Origin: Anaerozeibacter quisquiliarum
GTDB taxonomy: Bacteria > Bacillota > Clostridia > Christensenellales > Aristaeellaceae
NCBI GenBank assembly: GCA_051162045.1
Contig: JBISDI010000029.1
Length of the DNA: 47,983 nt
Strand: one strand, 5' to 3'
Part shown: piece after piece, positions 40,507 through 47,983 of the stretch
How the letters are laid out: every line of letters starts with the position of its first letter
Numbering within the stretch: position 1 is the stretch's first letter
Notes under the pieces: model-generated
The model's input: the letters and a program-made list of their open reading frames with translations, nothing else
What the model was told of the DNA's origin: nothing
Databases searched by the model: none
Position numbers and translations under genes: made by a program

Positions 40507-41379
40507 GTGAAAAAATATGGCGCAATTCTGATGGCGCTCGTCATTATCCTGTCGCTGACGGGCTGCGGTTCGCGCAGCGACACGGCGGGCGCGCCCTCGC
40601 CTACGCCGGCGGCCGACGCGTCGCCGTCCCCGTTGCCCGACGCGCCTGTCTCGGGGAACGGTTTGACCGATCCGCTCGACCAGTTGCCGGGTGATGACGC
40701 GCTGCCGGACGGCAAGCTGCCCGGCGACGCGGGCGCGGACGATCTGTCTGGTCTGATGGAGTCGGACGAGGACGACCCGATGGACGAGCCCTCCGGCACG
40801 CCGGGCACGGCGAAGCCGACCGGGACCCCCGCCGCGGGAAAGCCGGCCCAGGCGACGCCCGCGCCGAGCGCCGACGCGTCCGCCAAATCCGTCAAGATCG
40901 AGGACTACGTGCTCGAGCCCTACGCAGACGAGGATCTGCACATCTCGCTCGACTACCCGTCGCACTGGACGGTCGAAACCAGCGAGAACACGCTGCGCTT
41001 TACCGAACCGGTGTCGGGCAACGCGGAGCCCATGCGCCTGACGCTGACCGTCAAGAACTACGATCAGGAGAAGATGACGTCGCAGGAGATGAAGAAGCTG
41101 TTCGCCGACTACATGGACGCGCTCAAGTCCGACTACGACGGCATTAAGAAGGGCAAGCCCAACGGCAAGGCGCCTTTCATCAACCGCAAGGCGCTCAGCG
41201 CGACCTATATGGCCAAGCAAGGCAAGGCCACGCTCAAAGGCTTCGTAATCATGGCCGCGATCGAAGAGAGCAAGCAGGTGGTGGCGCTGCGCTTCACCGC
41301 GCCTCAGGCCAAGTTCAAGCCGGCCAGGTCCTTCTTCAAAAAGGTGATGTACTCGGTGGCGCCTGTCAAGGCGCAATAA
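40507..41379 (+). CDS. Lipoprotein with a low-complexity linker, function unknown
   Basis: 290 residues from a GTG with GGAGG 8 nt upstream. The signal peptide KKYGAILMALVIILSLTGC contains a true lipobox (LTGC), so it is membrane-anchored through Cys. Residues about 25-150 are rich in Pro, Ala, Asp, Gly and Ser and should be disordered. The C-terminal domain (about 155-285) begins ISLDYPSHWTVE and resembles PsbP-like or DUF-type folds seen in Clostridial lipoproteins, with a Lys-rich face near the end (KPARSFFKKVMYSV). It has its own promoter and terminator. No interacting gene can be named. Confidence 0.75.
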   Translation: MKKYGAILMALVIILSLTGCGSRSDTAGAPSPTPAADASPSPLPDAPVSGNGLTDPLDQLPGDDALPDGKLPGDAGADDLSGLMESDEDDPMDEPSGTPGTAKPTGTPAAGKPAQATPAPSADASAKSVKIEDYVLEPYADEDLHISLDYPSHWTVETSENTLRFTEPVSGNAEPMRLTLTVKNYDQEKMTSQEMKKLFADYMDALKSDYDGIKKGKPNGKAPFINRKALSATYMAKQGKATLKGFVIMAAIEESKQVVALRFTAPQAKFKPARSFFKKVMYSVAPVKAQ

Positions 41380-41396
41380 ACTGATTCATAGCGCGC

Positions 41397-41452
41397 AAAA
41401 ACTCCCGCCCGGCGTCTTGACCGCTTTGCGGTCGGCCGGGCGGGAGTTTTTT
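41397..41452. terminator. Bidirectional terminator between lipoprotein and ligase genes
   Basis: A 12-bp outer stem (CTCCCGCCCGGC / GCCGGGCGGGAG) encloses a second hairpin (GACCGC-TTT-GCGGTC). TTTTTT follows on the forward strand and AAAA precedes it, so it can end both convergent genes. Confidence 0.85.
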
Positions 41453-41455
41453 ATC

Positions 41456-43117
41456 CTACTTGTTATCCCGTTCGCGCAGCTCCACCCTTCGGATCTTGCC
41501 CGAGATCGTCTTGGGCAGTTCGGCCACGAATTCCACGATGCGCGGGTATTTGTAGGGCGCGGTGGTCTTCTTGACGTGCTCCTGCAACTCCTTCTTGAGC
41601 GCGTCGGTGGGGTCGTAGCCCTTGGCCAGCACGATCGTGGCCTTGACCACCTGGCCGCGCACCGGGTCGGGCATGGCGGTAATCGCGGTTTCGACCACGG
41701 CCGGATGCTCCATCAGCGCGCTCTCCACCTCGAACGGCCCGATGCGGTAACCGCTCGACTTAATCACGTCGTCGCTGCGCCCCACGTACCAGTAGTAGCC
41801 CCACTCGTCGCGCCACGCCAGGTCGCCCGTGTGGTAGAACCCGTCGTGCCACACCGAGCGGGTGCGTTCGGCATCGCGGTAGTAGCCGCTGAACATGCCG
41901 ACCGGCAGAGCCCGTCCTTCGCGCACGCGCACCACGATCTCGCCCACCGTGCCGGGGGCCGCGGAATTTGAGTCCTCGTCCAGCAGATCGACGTCGAACT
42001 GCGGCGAGGGCTTGCCCATCGAGCCGGGGCATATCTTCATCCACGGGAAGGTGCCGATCGTGACGCACAACTCGGTCTGGCCGTAGATTTCGCGCAGCGC
42101 GTGGCCGGTCAGATCCAGCCACTTGTTGTACACCTCGGGGTTGAGCGGCTCGCCCGCGATCGAACAGCGCACGATCGACGTAAGGTCGTACCGCTTCACG
42201 TCCTCCCGGATCATGAAGCGATAGATCGTGGGCGGCGCGCAGAAGGTGGTCACCCGGTACTTTTGCAGGACTTCCAGCATCTCGGCAGGCACGAACTTAT
42301 CGAAATCGAAGGCCATCACCGCGCTGCCCGCCAGCCACTGGCCGTACAGCTTGCCCCAGACCGACTTGGCCCAGCCGGTCTCCGATACCGTCAGGTGCAG
42401 CCCCCCGTCGAGGCAGCCCTGCCAATACACGGCGGTCTGGATGTGGCCGAGCGGGTAGGAGCAGACCTGCTGCACCATCTTGGGCATGCCGGTGGTGCCC
42501 GAGGTGAAGTACAAAAGCAGCGGGTCGTCCGATTCGCCCAGCGGCTGCGGGCGCGGGAAGTCGGCGCTCTGGCCTTGGATGGCCTCGTCGAAATCGATCC
42601 AACCGTGTTTCTTGCCGCGCACGCTCAGCAGGTGCGAAATCGTCGGACAGTCGCCCCTTGCCAGTTCCGCCTGCTCGGCGAAGCCGCCCTCGGCGGTGGC
42701 CACGATCATCTTGATGTCGGCGGCGTTCACGCGGTATACGATGTCCTTGACGGTCAGCAGGTTGGTGGCGGGCACGGCCACCGCGCCCAGCTTGTGCAGC
42801 GCCATGATGGCCGGCCAGAACTGATGGTGGCGCTTGAGCACCAGCATCACCGCGTCGCCGCGCGATATGCCGAGCGAGGAGAACAGGTTGGCGGCGCGGC
42901 TCGACAGCTCGTCGATCTCACGAAATGTGAAGTCGCGCGCCTCGCCCGCAGGGTTGCACCACCGAAGCGCCAGCGCATCCGGCGTCTCGCGCGACAATTT
43001 CCCGAGCACGTCGTAGGCGAAGTTAAAGTGGTCGGGCACATTGATGTGGAAATTGCGCAGATAATCCTCATAGGAGCCGAATTCCGTTTGCTCGAGGTAG
43101 TCTTTGTACAGTTGCAT
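41456..43117 (-). CDS. AMP-forming acyl-CoA ligase (acetyl/medium-chain type)
   Basis: 553 residues, ANL superfamily. The phosphate loop is YFTSGTTGMPKMV. The adenine region is REIYGQTELCVTIG, the hinge region DGFYHTGDLAWRDEWGYYWYVGR with SDDVIKSSGYRIGPFEVESAL, and the catalytic Lys PKTISGKIRRVEL. It activates a carboxylic acid to acyl-AMP and then acyl-CoA. The layout suggests acetate or a medium-chain/aromatic acid, not specified further. AGGAGGG precedes the ATG. It lies 9 bp after the HTH/cupin gene, so the two form an operon. Confidence 0.9.
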   Translation of the reverse strand: MQLYKDYLEQTEFGSYEDYLRNFHINVPDHFNFAYDVLGKLSRETPDALALRWCNPAGEARDFTFREIDELSSRAANLFSSLGISRGDAVMLVLKRHHQFWPAIMALHKLGAVAVPATNLLTVKDIVYRVNAADIKMIVATAEGGFAEQAELARGDCPTISHLLSVRGKKHGWIDFDEAIQGQSADFPRPQPLGESDDPLLLYFTSGTTGMPKMVQQVCSYPLGHIQTAVYWQGCLDGGLHLTVSETGWAKSVWGKLYGQWLAGSAVMAFDFDKFVPAEMLEVLQKYRVTTFCAPPTIYRFMIREDVKRYDLTSIVRCSIAGEPLNPEVYNKWLDLTGHALREIYGQTELCVTIGTFPWMKICPGSMGKPSPQFDVDLLDEDSNSAAPGTVGEIVVRVREGRALPVGMFSGYYRDAERTRSVWHDGFYHTGDLAWRDEWGYYWYVGRSDDVIKSSGYRIGPFEVESALMEHPAVVETAITAMPDPVRGQVVKATIVLAKGYDPTDALKKELQEHVKKTTAPYKYPRIVEFVAELPKTISGKIRRVELRERDNK

Positions 43118-43126
43118 TGGGCCCTC

Positions 43127-43681
43127 CTACTTTATCACGACCGCGAGGAAACGCGCGTCCTTTTCGATGGCGTACATGGCGTGGGGCAGCGACGAGTCGT
43201 AGTAAATCGAGTCGCCGGGGCCGAGGTAGACGTCGTTGCCGGCGAGCGATATCTTCATATGGCCCTCGAGCACATAGTCGAACTCCTGCCCCTCATGGGC
43301 GTGCGCGGCCTTGCCCGCTGTCACGCCGTCGTACTCGACGGTTACAACGAACGGCTCGGCCTTTTTGCCCGCGAAGTTATGGGCCAGGTGCTGGTAACGG
43401 TAGGCCTTGCGCCGATCGAACGAGAGGCCCTTGCCGCTGCGCGTCAGCACATAGCCCTTGAGCCGGGGACTCTCGCCGGTCAGCAGGTCGCTGATGTCGA
43501 CGCCGAGCGTGGAAGCGATATTAAAAAGGTGGCTAAAGGAAAAATCCCTTTGACCACCTTCATACTCCAGGTACTCGTCGATCGGTATGCCCGATCGGCT
43601 CGCCACCTCCTCGGCGGTCAATCCGCTGATGTCGCGCAGCTCGCTAATTCGAATCGCAATGGCCTTGATGTTTTCGTTCAC
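43127..43681 (-). CDS. XRE-cupin regulator paired with the acyl-CoA ligase
   Basis: 184 residues. The N-terminal HTH (about 5-65) has RISELRDISGLTAEEVASRSG and FSHLFNIASTLGVDISDLL. The C-terminal cupin (about 100-180) has HAHEGQEFDYVLEGHMKISL and GPGDSIYYDSSLPHAMYAIE, with His and Glu available for metal. The GTG start has GGAGGGAG upstream. HTH-cupin proteins often control, and respond to products of, the enzyme gene beside them. Here the candidate ligand is an acid or acyl-CoA related to the downstream ligase. A possible promoter lies on the reverse strand (TTGACT, 17 bp, TATCGT) near 43715-43745. Confidence 0.88.
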   Translation of the reverse strand: MNENIKAIAIRISELRDISGLTAEEVASRSGIPIDEYLEYEGGQRDFSFSHLFNIASTLGVDISDLLTGESPRLKGYVLTRSGKGLSFDRRKAYRYQHLAHNFAGKKAEPFVVTVEYDGVTAGKAAHAHEGQEFDYVLEGHMKISLAGNDVYLGPGDSIYYDSSLPHAMYAIEKDARFLAVVIK

Positions 43682-43888
43682 CCGGGCTCCCTCCTCTTGA
43701 TGGAATCAAATATTACGATACACAAGCGGACAAAGAAAGTCAACCCAATTCCCAAGGAACGATGGGTTAACTTTTGTATGACGCCGAGCCGGCCTGCTTT
43801 TTCGCGCCAAAAGCACGGCGTCAACTTGCGCATGACCTCGGGAATGTCGATCGCCTGCGGGCAGGCCCGCTGCTCGCCAGTTTGTTAA

Positions 43889-43923
43889 AAAGGCCCCTCT
43901 GTCCGCCGTGAAGAGGGGCCTTT
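43889..43923 (-). terminator. Terminator of the iron-type ABC operon
   Basis: A perfect 10-bp stem AGGCCCCTCT / AGAGGGGCCT with an 11-nt loop. On the reverse strand the stem is followed by a T-run (TTTTT). It lies 11 bp past the stop of the binding-protein gene at 43935. The stretch 43682-43888 has no supported gene. Confidence 0.8.
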
Positions 43924-43934
43924 ATCGCAAGGGC

Positions 43935-44990
43935 TTAGGCGTGTTCCGCCCAGCGCTCAGCCCACTTCTCGAGCAGCGCTTCCTTCTGGGTGCCCAACCA
44001 CTCCCAGTCGATCTTGACCAGGCCCAGATCCTCGTCGGCGGGGTAGTTGCCGTAGCTGATGGTCTTGTTGGTGCCTCGCGCGCAGTTCTCGACCGAGCGA
44101 GCCTGCTGGTAGTCACCCGACGCACAGAAGTCGAGGAAGGCCTCGGCCGCCGAGCGGTGCGGCGCGCCCTTGACCATGGCCGCGCCCGAAGCGCAGGCGG
44201 TGTTGCCCTCGGCGGGGTAGACCAGCGAGATGTTGCTCGCGCCGTTGATCTCGATCTGCATCTGGATGATGTTCTCGTAGCTCAGGCCCACCACGTACTC
44301 GCCGTTGATTACGCTCTTGAACACCGTCGAGGAGGAGGAGGTGACCACGCCGTCGCAATTGGCCATCAACTGGTCGATGTAGTTCCAGGCCTTCTCGTCG
44401 CCGAAGCTATCGCCCTTGAGCGCCAGCATCGTGTGGAACTGGCGGTAGCCCGACGAGGAAGCGCTCGGATCGGCCAGGATGATCTTGCCCTTGAGCGCCG
44501 GGTTCAGCAGGTCGTCGTAGCTCTTGATCTCGATACCCAGTTCGCCCATCAGGTCGTTGTTGACCACGAACGCCATGTACTGCACGTCGAACATCACGTA
44601 GTAACCGTAGGGGTCAAGCGTCGCCATTTCGTCGGCGATCGTGGGGGTGTAGGGAGAAAGCACGTCGTGGAACGTGGTGCCGTCCGACTCGAACAGCCCG
44701 CCCATGATCACGTCGGCCTGCGGGTTGTTCATTTCGCTGCGCGCGCGGGCGATCAGCTTGCCCACCGAGTCGCTGATCCACTCGATCCGGCAGTCGGGGT
44801 AATGCTGGTACCAGATGGCCTCTACCGTGGCCTGCTGCGCGTCGTCCAAGGTGGAGTACACCACGACGGTGTCGCCGATCGAGGCGGGATCGTCCCGCAC
44901 CCACGAGGGTTTGGCCTCGGCCGTCGCGCCTGCGGCGCACAGGCCCAGCACGAACAGGGATACGAGTACCAGGGAAAGAATTTTGCGCAT
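43935..44990 (-). CDS. Ferric-iron-type ABC substrate-binding protein
   Basis: 351 residues, FbpA/AfuA-like (type 2 binding-protein fold). The signal peptide MRKILSLVLVSLFVLGLC continues to an AxA site (ATAEA); no proper lipobox. Body motifs are VVVYSTLDDAQQATVEAIWY, ADVIMGGLFESDGTTF, IILADPSASSSGYRQFHTML and YPAEGNTACASGAAMVKGAP. The start at 44990 has GAGGAG upstream. Homologues bind Fe(III), but related 2-aminoethylphosphonate and thiamine proteins share the fold. It is the last gene of a unit whose ATPase and permease precede it, separated by a 198-bp gap with hairpins. Confidence 0.88.
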   Translation of the reverse strand: MRKILSLVLVSLFVLGLCAAGATAEAKPSWVRDDPASIGDTVVVYSTLDDAQQATVEAIWYQHYPDCRIEWISDSVGKLIARARSEMNNPQADVIMGGLFESDGTTFHDVLSPYTPTIADEMATLDPYGYYVMFDVQYMAFVVNNDLMGELGIEIKSYDDLLNPALKGKIILADPSASSSGYRQFHTMLALKGDSFGDEKAWNYIDQLMANCDGVVTSSSSTVFKSVINGEYVVGLSYENIIQMQIEINGASNISLVYPAEGNTACASGAAMVKGAPHRSAAEAFLDFCASGDYQQARSVENCARGTNKTISYGNYPADEDLGLVKIDWEWLGTQKEALLEKWAERWAEHA

Positions 44991-45066
44991 GTCGCTCCTC
45001 CTCAAATTGGTTTTATACAAAGCCGGACGGCCTTATATCGAAAACGAACGCCTCCCCGGGAAGGTT

Positions 45067-45181
45067 GGAGGGCCGGGGCCCTCCATGTTCAACCACAGGG
45101 GCCGGCTCTGCCGGTGCCTGATTTTCAGCGATCCGGTTCCCCGTTCCCACACCCACGCGCATCTGCCCGCAGAAGATGCGC
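45067..45181. other. Intercistronic hairpins between permease and binding-protein genes
   Basis: GGAGGGCC-GG-GGCCCTCC (45067-45084) and GCGCATCT / AGATGCGC (45157-45181) are perfect inverted repeats in the 198-bp gap. They may stop or process the transcript and so raise the binding-protein level relative to the permease. No gene is seen in the gap. Confidence 0.5.
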
Positions 45182-45188
45182 CGGCCCT

Positions 45189-46856
45189 TTACAGCCGCAC
45201 CTTTTCCGAACCGCGCGTGAACCAGAGGTACAGCGCCAGGCACGCGACCGTGAGCAGCGTGGTCACCGTGGCGAAGGCCGAGGCGGTGCCGTAGGAGCCC
45301 AGCGTAATCGAGGAATAGGTGCTCAGCGTCAGCGTGATCGTGCGGTTGTTGTACAGGAAGATGCCGCTGCTCATCTCGGTGATGATCGATACGAAGCTCA
45401 GAATGGCCCCCGACAGGATGCCGCTCTTCATCTGCGGCACGGTGATCGCGATGAAGGTCTTGAGCCTTCCCGCGCCCAGGCTGATCGCGGCTTCCTCGGT
45501 AGACACGGGGATCTGCATCATCGTGGCGGTCGCCGAGCGGCTGGTGTAGGGCATGCGCCGTATCGCCAGCGCGATCACCATGATCCAGATCGAGCCAACC
45601 AGCGCGTAGGTATTGCCGCCGATATCCAGCCGGAACGCGCTGAACCCCACGATCAGCGAGATGCCGATGACCGCGCCCGGCATAATGTAGGGCAGCATCG
45701 AGACGGTGTCGATCAGGTGGTTGAACGAACTCGGGCGGCGCACCACCAGGTAGGCGATCAGCACCGCGATGATGATGATCAGAACCAGCGCCAGCGCCGA
45801 GATCACCAGGGTGTTGGTGATCGAGCGCCCGAGCAGCTTGCGGATGGCGTTTTGATAATTCGACAGCGAGTAGGTGGCCTGCGCCACCTGTCCCTTGTAG
45901 TCGCGGAACGAGTCCAAGATAATGTAGAGCTGGGGCAGCATCGCCACCGCGGTCAGCGCGTAGCAGTAGATGTGCATCAATACGCCCAGCGCGCCGCGCG
46001 GCTTTTTCTTCTCGATCGGGTGCAGCGAATTGATCGTGAACTTGAAGCGACCGGTCGCCCACTTCTGGAACAGGAACACGATGGCCGTCAGCACGATGGC
46101 CAGCACGCTGACCGCCGAGGCAAAGTTGTAGTTGGCCCCGGTCTCGCTCAGGTAGGAATCGTAGATCAGGACCGGGAAGGTCTTAAACCCTTCGCCGATG
46201 ATCGCGGGCGTTCCGAAGTCGGCGAACGCGCGCATGAACACGATCAGCGCCGCCGCCAGGAGTGTAGGCATCGTCAGCCCCATGACCACCTTAAAGAAGC
46301 GCTTCACGCCCGTGGTGCCGAGGCTGGCCGACGCCTCCATCAGACTGTTGTCGATGTCTTGGAACGCGCCGTTCATATAGATCATGACCAGCGGGAACAG
46401 CTTGAGCGACTGCACCAGCAGGATGCCGCCGAAGCCGTAGATCGAGCCCACCTTGATGCCGAGGCCGGCCAGGAACTTGGTGATGACGCCCGAGCGGCCC
46501 AGCAGCATGATCCAGGAATACGCGCCGATGAACGGCGCGGACATGGTGCACAAAAGCGCCAGCACGAACAGCAGCTTGCGTCCCCTGAGGCGGTAGAACG
46601 AAAAGAAGTAGGAAAACGGGATGCCCAGCACGAGCGAGATCAGCATCACCGCGCCCGACACCTTGAATGAGTTGAGGATCGTCGACCAGTAGTAACTCTT
46701 TTCGAAGAACTTGACGAACGCGCCCAGCGTGAAGCCGTCCTTCTCGGTGTAGAACGCCTCCCACATCAGCCGCGCGCTCGGGTAGATGAAGAACAGCACA
46801 AACAGCACGAGCAGCGCAATCGCCAGGTAATTCCAGACCTCGAACCGCTTCCTCAC
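45189..46856 (-). CDS. Fused double permease of an iron-type ABC transporter
   Basis: 555 residues, about twelve membrane helices in two homologous halves. This is the usual FbpB arrangement with both permease domains on one chain. EAA-type loops appear in each half: LMEASASLGTTGVKRFFKVV and TEEAAISLGAGRLKTFIAIT. The GTG start (46856) overlaps the ATPase stop (GTGA). It forms the channel for the binding protein at 43935-44990. Confidence 0.92.
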   Translation of the reverse strand: MRKRFEVWNYLAIALLVLFVLFFIYPSARLMWEAFYTEKDGFTLGAFVKFFEKSYYWSTILNSFKVSGAVMLISLVLGIPFSYFFSFYRLRGRKLLFVLALLCTMSAPFIGAYSWIMLLGRSGVITKFLAGLGIKVGSIYGFGGILLVQSLKLFPLVMIYMNGAFQDIDNSLMEASASLGTTGVKRFFKVVMGLTMPTLLAAALIVFMRAFADFGTPAIIGEGFKTFPVLIYDSYLSETGANYNFASAVSVLAIVLTAIVFLFQKWATGRFKFTINSLHPIEKKKPRGALGVLMHIYCYALTAVAMLPQLYIILDSFRDYKGQVAQATYSLSNYQNAIRKLLGRSITNTLVISALALVLIIIIAVLIAYLVVRRPSSFNHLIDTVSMLPYIMPGAVIGISLIVGFSAFRLDIGGNTYALVGSIWIMVIALAIRRMPYTSRSATATMMQIPVSTEEAAISLGAGRLKTFIAITVPQMKSGILSGAILSFVSIITEMSSGIFLYNNRTITLTLSTYSSITLGSYGTASAFATVTTLLTVACLALYLWFTRGSEKVRL

Positions 46857-47977
46857 GCGCGCCCCTCCAATCCGCTGTGCACCCCGGCCATCAGGCTGAG
46901 TTCGCCCTTGGCGCTGAACACGTTGAACTTTTCGGTGTTGACCTTGAGCGCAATCTTGCTCCCCGGCGGCAGGATCGAGTCGATCTGCGACTCCTGGATG
47001 ATCTCGGCCGGCTCGCCGCTCTCGAGCGTTACGAAGTAGTGGGTGTTTAGGCCCAGGAACACGCTGTCGTCGATCGTGGCCCGGAGGTGTCCCTCGGCGT
47101 TTTCCGGGCCGCACAGCATCAATTCCTCGGGCCGGATCGACACCAGCACGTCCTCCTCGAGTGCGTAGTCGGCGCGCAGGCTGTCGGCTGCGACCCGGCA
47201 GCCGCCCGCGAGTTCCACGAAGCGCGCGCCGCCCACCACGCGCGTACGGCCCTTGAACACATTGCTCTTGCCGATGAAGGTGGCCACGAACAGATTGGCC
47301 GGGCGCTGGTAGATGTGCTTGGGCGCGCCGATGTGCTGGATCACGCCGTTATTCATGACCGCGATGCGGTCGCTGATCGCCATGGCCTCCTCTTGGTCGT
47401 GGGTGACGTACACCGTGGTGATGCCGACGCCGTGCTGGATGCGCCGGATCACCGCGCGCATCTCGACGCGCAGCTTGGCGTCGAGGTTCGAAAGCGGCTC
47501 GTCCATCAGCAGCACATCGGGCCGGATCACCAGCGCGCGCGCCAGCGCCACCCGCTGCTGCTGACCGCCCGACAGCCGGTCGGGCATGCGCTCGGCGTAT
47601 TGCTCGATCCGGGTCAGCTTCAGAAATTCGTCGGTGCGCGCCTTGACCTCGTCTACGCGAATGCCCCGGTTTTTGAGCCCGAACGCCACGTTCTTGCGCA
47701 CGCTCAGGTGGGGAAAGATGGCGTAGTTTTGAAACACCATGCCGATGTTGCGCTTGCCCGGATCGAGGTCGTTGATGCGCAGCGCGTCGAAATAAAAATC
47801 GCCGCCCTCGATGCTGTTGAACCCGGCGATCATCCGAAGCAGCGTGGTCTTGCCGCAGCCCGAGGGGCCGAGCAGCGTGAACAGCTCGCCGTTGTCGATG
47901 TTGAGCGACAGATCGGGGATGATGGTCGCCTGGCCGTAGCGCTTCAGCGCGTGCTCGATCTTGATGCTTACGCTCAT
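46853..47977 (-). CDS. ABC transporter ATP-binding protein, FbpC/PotA type
   Basis: 374 residues. Walker A is GPSGCGKTT, Q-loop VFQNYAIFPHLS, signature LSGGQQQRVALARAL, Walker B VLLMDEPLSNLDAKL and switch His YVTHDQEEAM. The C-terminal TOBE-like region (about 240-365) includes SIRPEELMLCGPEN. It powers the fused permease that follows. The start is 6 bp from the window edge, so the promoter is not visible. Confidence 0.94.
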   Translation of the reverse strand: MSVSIKIEHALKRYGQATIIPDLSLNIDNGELFTLLGPSGCGKTTLLRMIAGFNSIEGGDFYFDALRINDLDPGKRNIGMVFQNYAIFPHLSVRKNVAFGLKNRGIRVDEVKARTDEFLKLTRIEQYAERMPDRLSGGQQQRVALARALVIRPDVLLMDEPLSNLDAKLRVEMRAVIRRIQHGVGITTVYVTHDQEEAMAISDRIAVMNNGVIQHIGAPKHIYQRPANLFVATFIGKSNVFKGRTRVVGGARFVELAGGCRVAADSLRADYALEEDVLVSIRPEELMLCGPENAEGHLRATIDDSVFLGLNTHYFVTLESGEPAEIIQESQIDSILPPGSKIALKVNTEKFNVFSAKGELSLMAGVHSGLEGRA

Positions 47978-47983
47978 ATGTGC

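Noticed and set aside
43700..43888. 62-codon ORF before the iron-type operon terminator
   Set aside because: No ribosome binding site, no recognisable domain, and it ends in the terminator of the opposite operon.
43908..46670. 920-codon open frame on the forward strand
   Set aside because: It is antisense to the binding protein and fused permease, which have clear motifs and ribosome binding sites. Its product is rich in His, Arg and Gly, typical of the antisense frame in G+C-rich DNA.

Overview
The window is a G+C-rich stretch of bacterial chromosome, dense with genes. It is most consistent with an endospore-forming-lineage member of the Bacillota (Clostridia-like). The main evidence is a yabP-yabQ-divIC cluster followed by a Ppx/GppA gene, a tyrosine-specific T-box leader, many near-consensus sigma-A promoters and AGGAGG-type ribosome binding sites. 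The species cannot be named from the sequence. None of the four ABC solute-binding proteins carries a lipobox, which leaves open a diderm envelope or some other way of retaining them.

Layout. 1-1.6 kb: an L-arabinose/L-fucose isomerase-family gene. 1.7-4.6 kb: a decayed integrative element. A frameshifted integrase remnant lies outside a perfect 23-bp copy of the tRNA-Trp 3' end. Between that copy and the intact tRNA-Trp lie two small reverse-strand genes, a small RHH-like gene, three 14-bp operator-like repeats between divergent promoters, and a chimeric integrase. 4.6-7.8 kb: a membrane-anchored RCC1-type propeller protein, a glutathione peroxidase and an apparently leaderless orphan citC. 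7.9-17.7 kb: a reverse-strand carbohydrate operon (binding protein, two permeases, putative glycoside hydrolase, second binding protein, YesM-like kinase, YesN-like regulator). 17.75-18.18 kb: a non-coding palindromic repeat composite. 18.2-20.1 kb: yabP, yabQ, divIC, ppx/gppA.

20.2-27.6 kb: a RadC homologue that has lost its JAMM motif, an XRE regulator with a palindromic operator, an FGGY sugar kinase, a sigma-like membrane protein, a secreted caspase-like protein with two Ig-like domains, and a peptidoglycan-binding/VWA protein. 27.6-33.6 kb: a T-box with a UAC (Tyr) specifier controlling an aminotransferase, tyrS and yigZ, then ilvE, an RluA-type synthase, a 39-codon ORF and trmL. 33.6-40.3 kb: a small membrane protein, then a polyol or sugar uptake operon (binding protein, two permeases, zinc alcohol dehydrogenase) with a near-palindromic operator at its promoter and a ROK regulator at its end. 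40.4-48 kb: a lipoprotein, an HTH/cupin regulator with an acyl-CoA ligase, and a ferric-iron-type ABC transporter (ATPase, fused permease, binding protein).

Most operons couple consecutive genes by ATGA or GTGA overlaps. Neither carbohydrate transporter encodes its own ATPase, so a shared MsmK-type ATPase elsewhere is likely. There are no rRNA genes, CRISPR arrays or intact insertion sequences in the window.
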